64,000 nt of DNA from Streptomyces sp. NA04227. GTDB taxonomy: Bacteria; Actinomycetota; Actinomycetes; Streptomycetales; Streptomycetaceae. The stretch is taken from NCBI RefSeq assembly GCF_013364195.1, contig NZ_CP054918.1:4825001-4889000 (forward strand). Reading direction: 5' to 3'. The stretch's first letter is position 1. Each line of letters opens with the position of its first letter. The position numbers and the translations under genes were made by a program. Below the pieces are notes generated by a model. The model was not told the origin of the DNA. It did no database searches and saw only the letters and a program-made list of their open reading frames with translations. Of this stretch, positions 33,995 through 42,688 are shown one piece after another.

Positions 33995-34651
33995 ATGCCT
34001 CAGGAACGCTCCGCCGAGATCATCGCCCGCATCGTGCACGCCGCCGGCGTCGTGTTCGACCGGGAGGGCTTCCAGAGCGCCACCACGCTGCGGATCCAGA
34101 CCCTCGCAGGCGTCTCGCGCGGCGCCTTCCACCACCACTTCCGTACCAAGCGTGATCTCGGTGACGCCGTCGTGGCGCGGCAGACCGCCTTCTTCGCCGA
34201 GGCCGAGGCACAAGGCCCGGCGAACGGGCTGTACACGCAGGCCCTGGTGGACCTCTCCTATCGGCACTGCACGGCGCTGCTCACCGACCCAGTGATTCGG
34301 GCCTCCGCACGCCTGGCCACCGAGCCGGGTCCGTACCGCTGCGCCACCAGTTTCCGGGCCCCGATCGACGCCACCGTCGCACTGCTCGACGCCGCCCGTG
34401 AGGCGGGCGAGCTCATTCCCGGCCGCAACACCTTCCGTATCGCCCGCTGCCTCACCGCCTGGCACACGGGTACCCAGATCCTCGCGGACGCCATCACCCG
34501 CCAGCACGATCTGCACGACCAGGTCCACGCCATGTGGGAACTGAGCCTGCCCGGGATCGTGCTGCCCGGCGTGCTCGCCCGGCTCTGCCTCCAGCCGCCT
34601 CCCGTCAACGCGCAGACCGTCGACGAGAGAATCCTGCTGCCCGTCAGGTAG
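33995..34651 (+). CDS. TetR-family GBL receptor-like regulator, third copy
   Basis: A 218-residue TetR protein. The sequence AGVVFDREGFQSATTLRI with LAGVSRGAFHHHFRTKRDL places it in the GBL-receptor/pseudo-receptor branch, but it is shorter and more diverged than the other two in this island. The ligand domain keeps the LLTDPVIRASARLATE segment. The ATG at 33995 has GAGG upstream. It may integrate another signal or regulate its divergent XRE neighbour (32876-33751). The following 247 bp (34652-34898) hold a weak CGCCG/CGGCG hairpin at about 34710-34730 and no gene. Confidence 0.83.
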   Translation: MPQERSAEIIARIVHAAGVVFDREGFQSATTLRIQTLAGVSRGAFHHHFRTKRDLGDAVVARQTAFFAEAEAQGPANGLYTQALVDLSYRHCTALLTDPVIRASARLATEPGPYRCATSFRAPIDATVALLDAAREAGELIPGRNTFRIARCLTAWHTGTQILADAITRQHDLHDQVHAMWELSLPGIVLPGVLARLCLQPPPVNAQTVDERILLPVR

Positions 34652-34898
34652 CGCCGAGTCCGGGGAGGCCCGGCCCTCCAACTCTCCGCCGACTCGACCA
34701 ACACGCCGCCTAATACGGCGAGTTGAGGACTTCCGCCCATCAGGGGAGCCCACCCGCCGTCCGGACCGGTCCCGCCACACCCGTGATGCCCTGGTGCTCC
34801 CAGGGCACCCGGCGCCCACCTGTCCGGGGGGTGCCCTCGGTCACTGAGTCGCGGTGTACGGTCGTCCGCGACGACCACGAATCGGGGGTGGAGCGGCC

Positions 34899-35756
34899 AT
34901 GACCGGCGGCGGTACGGGGGGTGGCGTCCGCTACCTGGTGGAGCGGATCGCGCTGGCCGTCACGGCCACCACAGGACTGGTCGTCCTGCTTGCCGACATC
35001 CTCGGCTGGCTCGACGAACTGGCCCCCGGCGCGACCCTCTCGAAGATCACCCTGCTGATCCTCAGCACCGTCACCCTGTTCCTGCTCTTCGAGGTCGACC
35101 GGCTGCGGGTGCTCGACAACGTCAACGAGCAGCTCTCGAAGCTCGACATCGAGGGACTGGCGCGCGAGCGCAGGACGGAGCACTTCGGCGGTGTGGTCAA
35201 GGTGCACGACGGCTTCCCGGAGGGGAGGTTCTCCGACTTCCTGCGGTCCGCCGTGCAGGAGGTGGTGGTCCTCCAGACCTGGATTCCCAATCTGCACCGC
35301 TTCGAGGCCGCCCTGCGCACCGCCCTGGTCGAACGCGGCGTGCAGGTGCGCATCCTGCTGCTTCATCCGGCCTCGCCGGTGGCGCAACTGCGTGACGAGG
35401 CCCTGCGTACCGTGCGGGACTCGGCGATGGGGGAGGACGTACAGGCGAGCGTGCACCGCAGCCTGTCCATCCTGGCCCATCTCCACAACGGTCTGGACGA
35501 GCCGCAGCGGGACCGCCTCCAGGTCCGGGTGTACAACTCGCTGCCCTCCGTCGCCGTCTACAAGGCCGACGAGCAGTACCTGGTCAGCTCGTTCCTGCAC
35601 GGTCAACTCGCCATCGACTCCACCCAGATGGAGATCGAGGGCACGGAAACCCAGATGGGCCGAAAGATCCAGGCGGAACTCGACACGCTCTGGGGAATCG
35701 GCTGCGACGTGGATCTGTCCGACTGGCGCGGATCCGTCAGCATCATCAGTCTGTGA
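34899..35756 (+). CDS. membrane-anchored PLD-like/DUF5919-type protein
   Basis: 285 residues. Two N-terminal membrane helices (about 13-35 and 45-62) are followed by a cytoplasmic domain resembling phospholipase-D-fold effector domains found with regulators in Streptomyces (VVVLQTWIPNLHRFEAAL, then RGVQVRILLLHPASPVA, and a late VSSFLHGQLAIDS). A full HxKxxxxD motif is not visible, so catalysis is doubtful. The ATG at 34899 has GGTGGAG upstream. The domain assignment is tentative and the role unknown, possibly signalling at the membrane. Confidence 0.6.
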   Translation: MTGGGTGGGVRYLVERIALAVTATTGLVVLLADILGWLDELAPGATLSKITLLILSTVTLFLLFEVDRLRVLDNVNEQLSKLDIEGLARERRTEHFGGVVKVHDGFPEGRFSDFLRSAVQEVVVLQTWIPNLHRFEAALRTALVERGVQVRILLLHPASPVAQLRDEALRTVRDSAMGEDVQASVHRSLSILAHLHNGLDEPQRDRLQVRVYNSLPSVAVYKADEQYLVSSFLHGQLAIDSTQMEIEGTETQMGRKIQAELDTLWGIGCDVDLSDWRGSVSIISL

Positions 35757-35876
35757 GACCCGGACAAGTCCCACCCGGCCGGGCGGCGTCGCCGTAGTCT
35801 TTGAACAGTCTTTGATGCCCGAGTGGTTTCGCGACGCCTCGGGGAGATTCGGGGAGAGCGGCAGAAGGGTTCGGTC

Positions 35877-36635
35877 ATGCGGGAATCGGTCACACGGGAA
35901 TCACTCGCGCGGGAAGCGTTCATGCGGGACCTGGACGAGTTCGAGGACGGACTCGTCGAGAGGTTCCGCGCCCATCCCGTACTCACGGAGGTGGCGGCAC
36001 TCCCGGACGAGGCGTTCCACGCCATCCTCCTCCAACGCCGCTTCATCTCCCTGGCGTTCACCCCCGCCTACGACCTCGCCATCGACCTGCTGCGCGACGA
36101 GGTGGGCCTGCGCATCGCCCGGATCATCCTCCGCGAGGAGTACCCGGACACCCACGGCACCACCCGCTCGCACCGCGAGGACATGAAGGAGGACATCCTC
36201 CGACTCGGCGTCCCCCGGGAGCAGTTGGTGGCCTCCCGCCCCTCGGAAACCACCGCCCGGGTCATCAAGGACACCTTCGACCTGATCGCCGAAGCGGGTG
36301 CCCACGAAGACTCCGACCTGATGCTGCTCACCCTGCTCCGCTTCTGGGGCGAGGTCCTGGTCTCGGTCGAGTACGGCGCCCTGTGGCCGCGTATGGCCCC
36401 CGTGTTCACCCAGGACGGCCGCAACCGCTCCCGCTTCTACTACCCCCACTACATCCACGACGCCAAGGGCCGCCCCCTCGCCACCACGTCCCTGCTCTCC
36501 ACCACCCACTCCGACCGCCTGGCCACCCGCCTGAGCGAACTCCTCGCCCACGAGGAATCACCGGAGGACTTCAAGCGGATGGAGGAGCGGGCGCTGGGGC
36601 TGAAGGTGGACTTCTACGAGCAGTTCCGGGGCTGA
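35877..36635 (+). CDS. heme-oxygenase-fold (iron-containing redox enzyme) family protein
   Basis: A 252-residue all-helical protein. Conserved Glu/His positions fit the heme-oxygenase-like diiron family: LREEYPDTHG, SHREDMKEDI, LRFWGEVLVSVEYG and YYPHYIHDAKG. Members oxidise amines, acyl chains or amino acids, or act in PqqC/TenA-like chemistry, so the substrate cannot be named. The ATG at 35877 is used because AGAAGG precedes it; ATG at 35922 is possible. The three short repeats of CGGGAATC/CGGGAAG at its 5' end encode a charged leader (MRESVTRESLARE). Confidence 0.7.
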   Translation: MRESVTRESLAREAFMRDLDEFEDGLVERFRAHPVLTEVAALPDEAFHAILLQRRFISLAFTPAYDLAIDLLRDEVGLRIARIILREEYPDTHGTTRSHREDMKEDILRLGVPREQLVASRPSETTARVIKDTFDLIAEAGAHEDSDLMLLTLLRFWGEVLVSVEYGALWPRMAPVFTQDGRNRSRFYYPHYIHDAKGRPLATTSLLSTTHSDRLATRLSELLAHEESPEDFKRMEERALGLKVDFYEQFRG

Positions 36636-36672
36636 GACGGGGGCTTGGTCGGGAGGGGGCGGGGCTGGGGGC

Positions 36673-37575
36673 TCAGCTGAGGATGTCCCAGATGCTTCCG
36701 CCTCCGCCTCCGCTGCCTCCGCCCCCGCCTCCAGTGCCGCTGCCGCCGCCGCTACCACTGCCGCCCGTGCCGGTGCCGCTGCCGCCCCCGCCGGGGTAAC
36801 CGCCGGCGCCCTGGGACGAGTTGCCGGAGGACGACGACACCGATTCGAGGGCGTCGGCGATCTCCGGACCCTCCTCGGCGTCCCGGTCCTCACGTCCGCG
36901 CCGACGCCGCGCCGCCATCTCCTGCTCGGAACGCCGCCGCAGTCCCGCGTAGAGGGTGGTACCGAAAGCGAGGACGAACAGCCCGCCGGTGCAGCCGAGC
37001 GAGACGGGGTCGCCGATCGGCGCGTCCTTGGCCTCGATCCACGGGTCTAGTACGTCCAGCGGGTCCTCGTAGAGATGGACGCGCTGGCCGACCTCGAACT
37101 GCCCGAAGCAGTTCTGCTGTTGAGAGATCTCCCGCCTGCCGCTCGCCCCGTCCCGCACCACGCACACCGACAACTCCTCGCCGTCGACGCTCTCCTTGGT
37201 CCCGGTCCCGATGACGACCGTTTCCTTCTTCTCGCCGGTCTGCTTCACGTACAGCTCGTACAAGGTGGGCCCGGCGAACAGGGGCAAGGCGAACAAGGCG
37301 AGGGAGAGTACGACGGCCGCCCCCGACCGGTGCCAGGAGCTCCCGACCAGGATGGCCCCGGTGGCCACCAGGCCGAGGCAGAGCGCCACTCCGACCCACA
37401 TCCCGCCGTACGGCAACTGCGCGAGGCATCCGGCGAGCACGGCGAGGAGGGCCAACGCCAGTGACCAGACAAGGGAGTTGAGGTAGCGACGGCGTGGCCG
37501 GGCGGCGGTCTGCGGACCTTGCTGGTACGGATGCCGCGGCTGGCCCGGCTCACTGAAGTTGACTGGCTCGGACAT
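36673..37575 (-). CDS. membrane protein with long Gly-rich tail
   Basis: A 300-residue protein. Three N-terminal membrane helices (about 30-50, 57-77, 84-104) are followed by an extracytoplasmic part carrying two Cys (CVV, NCFGQ) and a last helix near 195-212. The final 60 residues are almost only Gly and Ser, ending SGGGGGSIWDILS. The domain is not one I recognise, and I give no function. It follows the ATP-binding protein gene on the same strand after a 150-bp gap containing hexanucleotide repeats. Confidence 0.65.
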   Translation of the reverse strand: MSEPVNFSEPGQPRHPYQQGPQTAARPRRRYLNSLVWSLALALLAVLAGCLAQLPYGGMWVGVALCLGLVATGAILVGSSWHRSGAAVVLSLALFALPLFAGPTLYELYVKQTGEKKETVVIGTGTKESVDGEELSVCVVRDGASGRREISQQQNCFGQFEVGQRVHLYEDPLDVLDPWIEAKDAPIGDPVSLGCTGGLFVLAFGTTLYAGLRRRSEQEMAARRRRGREDRDAEEGPEIADALESVSSSSGNSSQGAGGYPGGGGSGTGTGGSGSGGGSGTGGGGGGSGGGGGSIWDILS

Positions 37576-37592
37576 CGTGGACGTACTTCCGC

Positions 37593-37634
<42 letters not shown>

Positions 37635-37725
37635 TCGATCCGACTCCGCCACTCGGCAGGCCCGGGCCGCACTCTTCTCGTCTCGGCTGCCGCAGACCGG
37701 GTCGCGCACGGCCGAAGCATTCGAC

Positions 37726-38178
37726 TCAGAGGACGCGGGGTTGCGGGGCAGGGTTCCGTGGTGCCGGAGATCCGGATGCCCACCCTCTCAGCTCGCACCA
37801 CACGGTCTTCCTGTCCGGCTCCTCGGCAACGCCCCAGCGCAACGACACGGCATCAAGGAGCGCCAGCCCCCGCCCGGTCTCCTCCTCGTCGGTGGCGGAG
37901 CGCACCACCGGCCATCGGCACGGCTCGGGATCGGTGAGCGCCACCTTCGCGATGCCGTCCTCGTCCGCTGTCACTCGAAGAGTCACTGGAGTGCCCGCGC
38001 CAAGGTGACTGATCACGTTGGTCACCATCTCGCTCACGCAGAGCTGTGCGGCGCCCTCGCGGTCGTCGAGTACCTCCCGTACGGCACGCCGCAGTTCCGC
38101 CACCGCTTCGGGCGTGGCCACCAACTTCCGTTCCAGCAAGGTCCGTACGGGCGCGTGGCCCTTCTCCGAAACGGTCAT
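37726..38178 (-). CDS. ATP-binding (anti-sigma-type HATPase) protein
   Basis: A 150-residue histidine-kinase-like ATPase of the RsbW/SpoIIAB type. The N-box CVSEMVTNVISHLGAG and the G-box region TGRGLALLDAVS are clear; there is no kinase dimerisation domain. Streptomyces has many such genes next to an XRE regulator and a small protein, as here. It overlaps the 88-aa gene by 4 nt (ATGA). Its partner is probably a sigma factor, an anti-sigma antagonist or the neighbouring XRE protein, but this is not shown by the sequence. Confidence 0.85.
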   Translation of the reverse strand: MTVSEKGHAPVRTLLERKLVATPEAVAELRRAVREVLDDREGAAQLCVSEMVTNVISHLGAGTPVTLRVTADEDGIAKVALTDPEPCRWPVVRSATDEEETGRGLALLDAVSLRWGVAEEPDRKTVWCELRGWASGSPAPRNPAPQPRVL

Positions 38179-38441
38179 TCGGCTGCCGCCGCCCGTAGGA
38201 CAGTGGTGAGCAGGCGGGCGGTACGAAGGTTGCACCGGCCCAGTGCGACCAGACCCGGAAGATGGGGTGGGTAGGCGCCGCTGAAGGTGATCAGGTCCAC
38301 GTTGAGCGACGGCAGCGTGATGCCGTGCAGGGAGAGGGCGGACTTCAACTCCTGGACGCAGGCTTCGGCTTCGGCTGGGGCTTCGTAGTTGCCGGGGTCG
38401 GATCCGTGGTCCGGGTGCGGGCGGAGGTGTGGGGTATCCAT
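38175..38441 (-). CDS. small protein of the XRE/ATP-binding set, 88 aa
   Basis: An 88-residue protein with the segment CVQELKSALSLHGITLPSL followed by GLVALGRCNLRTARLLTTVL. The pattern is typical of small Streptomyces proteins encoded beside XRE/HATPase pairs, whose function is not established. It overlaps the ATP-binding gene (ATGA) and is divergent from the XRE-TPR gene, 132 bp away. Start chosen at the ATG at 38441. Confidence 0.7.
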   Translation of the reverse strand: MDTPHLRPHPDHGSDPGNYEAPAEAEACVQELKSALSLHGITLPSLNVDLITFSGAYPPHLPGLVALGRCNLRTARLLTTVLRAAAAE

Positions 38442-38573
38442 CGAGCAGACCTTCCTGGGTCGACTGGCGATCGTCACTTTCTGCAACCAGGCAACTGCAT
38501 GGAGGTGTGCCGAGGTACCGTCAGGCGGAGTGCGGAACTTGAAAGACTTGAAGGTTCGCGGGAGGAGTGAGGC

Positions 38574-39920
38574 ATGGGAAAGCGCACGCCGAACGCCGGA
38601 CTGGTCCGCCTGCTGCGGGAATCGGGGTGGACGCACGGACGGTTCGCGATGGCGGTCAATCGAGTCGGTGCGGAGACCGGGCTTCGCCTGAAGTACGACG
38701 AGTCCGCCGTCAGCCACTGGCTGGACGGCACCATGCCCCGCAGTCAGGTGCGGCCGCTTGTACTCGAAGCGCTTGCAAGGAAGTTGGGGCGTCCTGTCAC
38801 TCGAAGGGAAGCCGGTTTCCCTTCGACTCCGGCCCTGGAAGCAGGGAGCGAGGACCCCCTGGAAGGGCTGATGGACCTGGGGAGACAGGACGCTGACCCT
38901 TCGCGCCGTGGCCTTCTGGGGGCTGGTCTCTTCTCTGTCGCCCTGACCGTCCCTGGCTGGCCCGACGTTGTCGGCCGTCTGGAGGCTGTGCAGAAAGGCG
39001 AGTTGAGCCGTATAGGGATGGCGGACGTCCGCACCGTGACGGCGATGACCGACCGGATCTCGGCACTCGACGACCAGTTCGGTGGACGGCACGCCCGGCC
39101 CATGGCTGCGGCCTTCCTCATCAATAGCGTCGCGCCGTTCCTGCGAGCCGATGCTCCGCACGAAGTCCGTAGGGCGATGCTCTCCGCAGCCTCCGACCTC
39201 TGCTATCTGACTGGATACATGGCGGTGGACGAGGGACTGCACGGGCTTGCGCAGCGGTACTACGTAAAGGCATTGGAACTCGCGGGATCGGCGGAGGACC
39301 ATCTCACGTACTGCACGACGTTGCGGGGCATGAGCGTGCAAGCAGTCGACCTGGGCCATGGTGTTCACGCCCTACGACTGGCCGACGCCGCTGCCGCGGC
39401 GTCTCCGCAAGCGGGACCGCGCATGCGGGCATTTCTCGCCGGACAGCAGGCGCATGCGGCAGCCCAGACCGGTAGCCGCCGCGACGCCCTTACGTACCTT
39501 CAAGAGGCTGAAGTCGCCATGGACAAAGCGGAGTCACAGAGCAAGCCGTTCGGCTCCTACGATCCCGCCTCGCTCAATTACCACGCTGCTCAAGTGCGTT
39601 ACCTGATTGGCGATGTAGTCGGCTCGGTGCGGGCCATGCAGGAGTCGGACCGAGTGCGCTTCGATGTCTTTCGCCGCGCACGGGTGCGGCACCGCGCGCT
39701 GCTTGCCGAACGGCAGCTGGCGTTGGGCCATCTTGAAGCAGCGTGCACTACTTGGCACACAGCCCTCGACGACTACCCCTTGATCCAGTCCGGCCGCGCC
39801 GACGACCGCATGCGCGAAATGCTGCGCCTGCTCAGGCCCTACGGAAAGAACCGTCTCGTACGGGAGTTGCAGGAGCGGGCGCGGCCCATGGTGCCGTCGA
39901 AGGTCGAGGAGAAGAGCTGA
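38574..39920 (+). CDS. XRE-like regulator with TPR-type C-terminus
   Basis: A 448-residue protein. An N-terminal helix-turn-helix-like region (LKYDESAVSHWLDGTMPRSQVRPLV) is followed by a linker with a twin-arginine-like RRGLLG stretch that is probably not a signal. About 300 residues of helical repeats follow (HGLAQRYYVKALELAG, YLQEAEVAMDKAESQ). This layout is common in Streptomyces differentiation-linked regulators of the BldD/WhiJ neighbourhood type. The ATG at 38574 has GGGAGGAG upstream. It is divergent from the small protein/ATP-binding pair with which it forms a conserved set. Confidence 0.82.
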   Translation: MGKRTPNAGLVRLLRESGWTHGRFAMAVNRVGAETGLRLKYDESAVSHWLDGTMPRSQVRPLVLEALARKLGRPVTRREAGFPSTPALEAGSEDPLEGLMDLGRQDADPSRRGLLGAGLFSVALTVPGWPDVVGRLEAVQKGELSRIGMADVRTVTAMTDRISALDDQFGGRHARPMAAAFLINSVAPFLRADAPHEVRRAMLSAASDLCYLTGYMAVDEGLHGLAQRYYVKALELAGSAEDHLTYCTTLRGMSVQAVDLGHGVHALRLADAAAAASPQAGPRMRAFLAGQQAHAAAQTGSRRDALTYLQEAEVAMDKAESQSKPFGSYDPASLNYHAAQVRYLIGDVVGSVRAMQESDRVRFDVFRRARVRHRALLAERQLALGHLEAACTTWHTALDDYPLIQSGRADDRMREMLRLLRPYGKNRLVRELQERARPMVPSKVEEKS

Positions 39921-39939
39921 CCTGGACAGCCGTGCCGTC

Positions 39940-40518
39940 TCATACCCGGTCCCGGCCACCCTCCCGCTCCTCAGCCCGGCAGTCCGGGCACCGGTCGCGG
40001 CCGCCCCATTCGCGCCAGCCGAAGGCGACGGGGGACAGGGAGTGGCCCTCCAACTCCTCCCGTACCGCGACCCGGTAGCGCCAGACGCTGTCGAGGTACG
40101 GGTGGTAGGCCCGGTGGAAGGCCGCGTCGCTCGGTGCGGCTCCGGCGGCCACGGCTCGTTGCACCGCGCGGAGATGCTCGAACATCTCCTGGCCGGCGGC
40201 GGCCACCGTGGCGCTCGCGTCGAGGAACAGCCGTTCCCTGACCTCGTACACGGCGCTGTCGGTCAGGGCGGCGCGCGCGGCTGCCTCCTGGCCGGTCGGG
40301 GATCCGGGAGGCTCCTCGGGCGGCGGGGTCTGGGCCAGTTCGCGCAGGCGTGCGTGGCAGGTACCGACGGCCGTGATGAACTCGACGTACACCTCCCGCC
40401 GTCGTTCCTCCACACCGCGGTCGCCCTCGTGGCGGTGACGCAGACGGTCGGCGAGCATCGTTCCGCTGACCGCGATCAGGCCGCCGCTCGCCGTCGCGAC
40501 GAGCGTTCCCCAGTCCAC
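39940..40518 (-). CDS. hypothetical single-helix membrane-associated protein
   Basis: About 192 residues from the GTG at 40518 (GGAGG 10 nt upstream). One N-terminal hydrophobic helix (DWGTLVATASGGLIAVSGTML) precedes a soluble helical domain ending in a Cys-containing RCPDCRAEE motif. The pattern is that of many Streptomyces hypotheticals of this size. Convergent with the XRE-TPR gene; the next 218 bp before the EamA gene show no gene. No function can be named. Confidence 0.6.
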   Translation of the reverse strand: MDWGTLVATASGGLIAVSGTMLADRLRHRHEGDRGVEERRREVYVEFITAVGTCHARLRELAQTPPPEEPPGSPTGQEAAARAALTDSAVYEVRERLFLDASATVAAAGQEMFEHLRAVQRAVAAGAAPSDAAFHRAYHPYLDSVWRYRVAVREELEGHSLSPVAFGWREWGGRDRCPDCRAEEREGGRDRV

Positions 40519-40736
40519 TCCGTGCACTCCTCCCCGGCCGCGGCTTCCCGTGCCGTGGCCACGCCGTATGCGGCGACAACTGTCCGGCAGTGTCCCCCAC
40601 AGCGGCTGCCCCGACCATTGCCCGGACGGCGCCCCGCCGTCTGACCAGCCCCCATCGGCACCCCCGATCCCCCCATCGCCAACACCCCCCACTGGCCCGT
40701 GGACCTGCGGCTTCGCCCGCCCGTAGCTTCCCTGGC

Positions 40737-41858
40737 ATGACCTCACAGAACAGTCAGCAGAACCCTCCACGCGAGGCCGGACAGGCAGGACAGGCCGGAC
40801 GGCTCGGCGGCCAGACCCGCGCCACCGTCGAGCTCGTCGCCGCCATGGTCCTCTCCGGCACCCTGGGCATCTTCGTCGTCGAGTCCGGCGTCTCCGCCTT
40901 CAACGTCGTCTTCTTCCGGTGCCTGTTCGGGGCGCTGGCGCTCGGTCTGTACGCGCTGGCCCGGGGCTACTTCCGGGACCACGGCTTCACTCGGCGGAGC
41001 CTTCAACTCGCCGCGCTCGGCGGGGTGTTCATCGTTTTCAACTGGGTGTTCCTGTTCTCCTCGTACGAGAACACCTCGATCTCGGTGGCCACCGTCGTCT
41101 ACCACACCCAGCCCTTCTACGTGGTGCTCCTCGGCGCCCTGCTCTTCCGTGAACGGCTGACCCTCGCCAAGGCCGGCTGGATCGGGCTCGCCTTCGCCGG
41201 TCTCGTCCTCGTCTCGGGTGTGACGCCCGCCGACTTCCGTTCCGGACAAGGGAGTTACCTGCTCGGGCTCGGACAGGCGCTGCTCGCCGCACTGCTGTAC
41301 GGGCTCGCCACCGTCGTCACCAAGCGCATCACCGGTGTACGCCCGCATCTGATCGCACTCGTCCAAGTCCTCGTCGGCATACCGCTGTTGCTGCCCTTCG
41401 CCGACCTCGGCGCGATGAGCGGCACCGGCACCGGGTGGTTCTGGCTGGCGGGACTCGGAGTGATCCACACCGGGCTGATGTACGTGCTGATGTACTCGGC
41501 GTACGCCAAGCTGAGCACCGCGAAGATCGCCGTACTCGCCTTCGTCTACCCGGTGGTCGCGATGGTCGCCGACTGGGCCGTGTACGGGCACCACATCGGC
41601 CTCGTCCAGGCGCTCGGCGTCCCGCTGATCGTGCTCGCCAGCTTGCGCGTCACCCTCGCCAAGAAGCCTGTACGAGAGAGGAGTTCGGGGACAGAGGCGA
41701 AGCCGGAGACGATTGCTGACCCCGAGCCGCGGCCCGCTACGCCCGCTCCGGCGACTTCCCCGCCGCCTGCTCCCGTACCAGCCGAGCCGCCTGCTCCACG
41801 AACAGGCGCGCATGAGCGGGGAGCCGTTTCCCGGCCCGCCACGCCAGTTGAGTGCTGA
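40737..41858 (+). CDS. EamA-family drug/metabolite transporter
   Basis: A 373-residue permease with ten predicted membrane helices in two EamA repeats (TVELVAAMVLSGTLGIF and LLGLGQALLAALLYGLATV). These proteins export metabolites, amino acids or drugs. The C-terminal 70 residues after the last helix are a Pro/Ala/Glu-rich cytoplasmic tail not seen in typical members. That tail is encoded opposite the 3' end of the convergent LysR gene, with a 122-nt overlap. The regulator may control it, though such pairs are usually divergent rather than convergent. Confidence 0.88.
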   Translation: MTSQNSQQNPPREAGQAGQAGRLGGQTRATVELVAAMVLSGTLGIFVVESGVSAFNVVFFRCLFGALALGLYALARGYFRDHGFTRRSLQLAALGGVFIVFNWVFLFSSYENTSISVATVVYHTQPFYVVLLGALLFRERLTLAKAGWIGLAFAGLVLVSGVTPADFRSGQGSYLLGLGQALLAALLYGLATVVTKRITGVRPHLIALVQVLVGIPLLLPFADLGAMSGTGTGWFWLAGLGVIHTGLMYVLMYSAYAKLSTAKIAVLAFVYPVVAMVADWAVYGHHIGLVQALGVPLIVLASLRVTLAKKPVRERSSGTEAKPETIADPEPRPATPAPATSPPPAPVPAEPPAPRTGAHERGAVSRPATPVEC

Positions 41859-42660
41859 GGGTGAACGGCGGACGCCAGTCCAGGGTGGTCAGGCGTCCGT
41901 CGGTCAGTTCCTCGGTGACCGTGACCAGTGGCAGCAGGCAGATTCCGAGGCCTGCTGCCGTGGCGCGCTTGGTCGCCTCGATGGTCCCGAACTCGGTGAA
42001 CGAAACCGGCTGCCCGGCAACGGAGTTGAGCTCCTGCTCGAACAAGTCCCGGTAGGCACAGCCCGGTTCGGTGGCGAGGAGGGGCTGGGACAGGACCTCG
42101 CGGGTGGTGAGCGGTGCGGTGCGGTCGGCGGCGGCCAGGGTGTTTCCGGGTGCTGCCAACAGGGCCAGCGGCTCCTCGGCGAGCACCCGCACCTCGAGTC
42201 CCGGGTGGTCGGTCTCCGCTTCCATGAGGAAGCCGATGTCGTACGTGCCCTGGCGCAGCGCCTGTCGGGTCTCGTCGCCGAGGGTGGGGCGCATCGAGAG
42301 ACGTACGCCGGGATAGCGGTGCAGGAAGAGTTCGAGGAGCGGGGGCAGCCGGTAGGAGGTCAGGGACTCCATGGTGCCGATGGTGAGCGAGCCCTCGGGG
42401 TCCTCGGCGCCGGCGACGGCGGCGCGGGCCTCGGCCTCCAGGTCGAGGAGCTGACGGGCGTAGGGGAGCAGCCGTTCGCCCGCCTCGGTCAGCCGGATGC
42501 GGCTGCCGAGCCGGTCGAAGAGCTGACAACCGAGCGTCGACTCAAGGGACTTGATCTGGCCGGTCACGCTGGACTGGGCGTACTTCAGCTCGGCCGCGGC
42601 GCGGGTGAAGCTCAGAGTGGTCGCGACCTTCTCGAAGGTCAGCAGGTGGCGCAGCTCCAT
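41737..42660 (-). CDS. LysR-family transcriptional regulator
   Basis: A 307-residue LysR-type regulator. The N-terminal winged helix (FTRAAAELKYAQSSVTGQIKSLE) and the periplasmic-binding-like effector domain (GSLTIGTMESLTSYRLPPLL) are both complete. It belongs to the type regulating transport or catabolic genes. Its last 41 codons overlap the 3' end of the EamA transporter gene on the opposite strand. The only upstream neighbour, at 29 bp, is the PLDc_N gene on the same strand. Confidence 0.92.
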   Translation of the reverse strand: MELRHLLTFEKVATTLSFTRAAAELKYAQSSVTGQIKSLESTLGCQLFDRLGSRIRLTEAGERLLPYARQLLDLEAEARAAVAGAEDPEGSLTIGTMESLTSYRLPPLLELFLHRYPGVRLSMRPTLGDETRQALRQGTYDIGFLMEAETDHPGLEVRVLAEEPLALLAAPGNTLAAADRTAPLTTREVLSQPLLATEPGCAYRDLFEQELNSVAGQPVSFTEFGTIEATKRATAAGLGICLLPLVTVTEELTDGRLTTLDWRPPFTLSTQLAWRAGKRLPAHARLFVEQAARLVREQAAGKSPERA

Positions 42661-42688
42661 CGGGGCGTGGGGAGTCCGGGGGCCGGAC

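Noticed and set aside
27078..34651. Attachment-site repeats or an integrase marking the GBL block as a mobile island
   Set aside because: No integrase gene and no long direct repeat at the edges could be seen, so transfer is not claimed.
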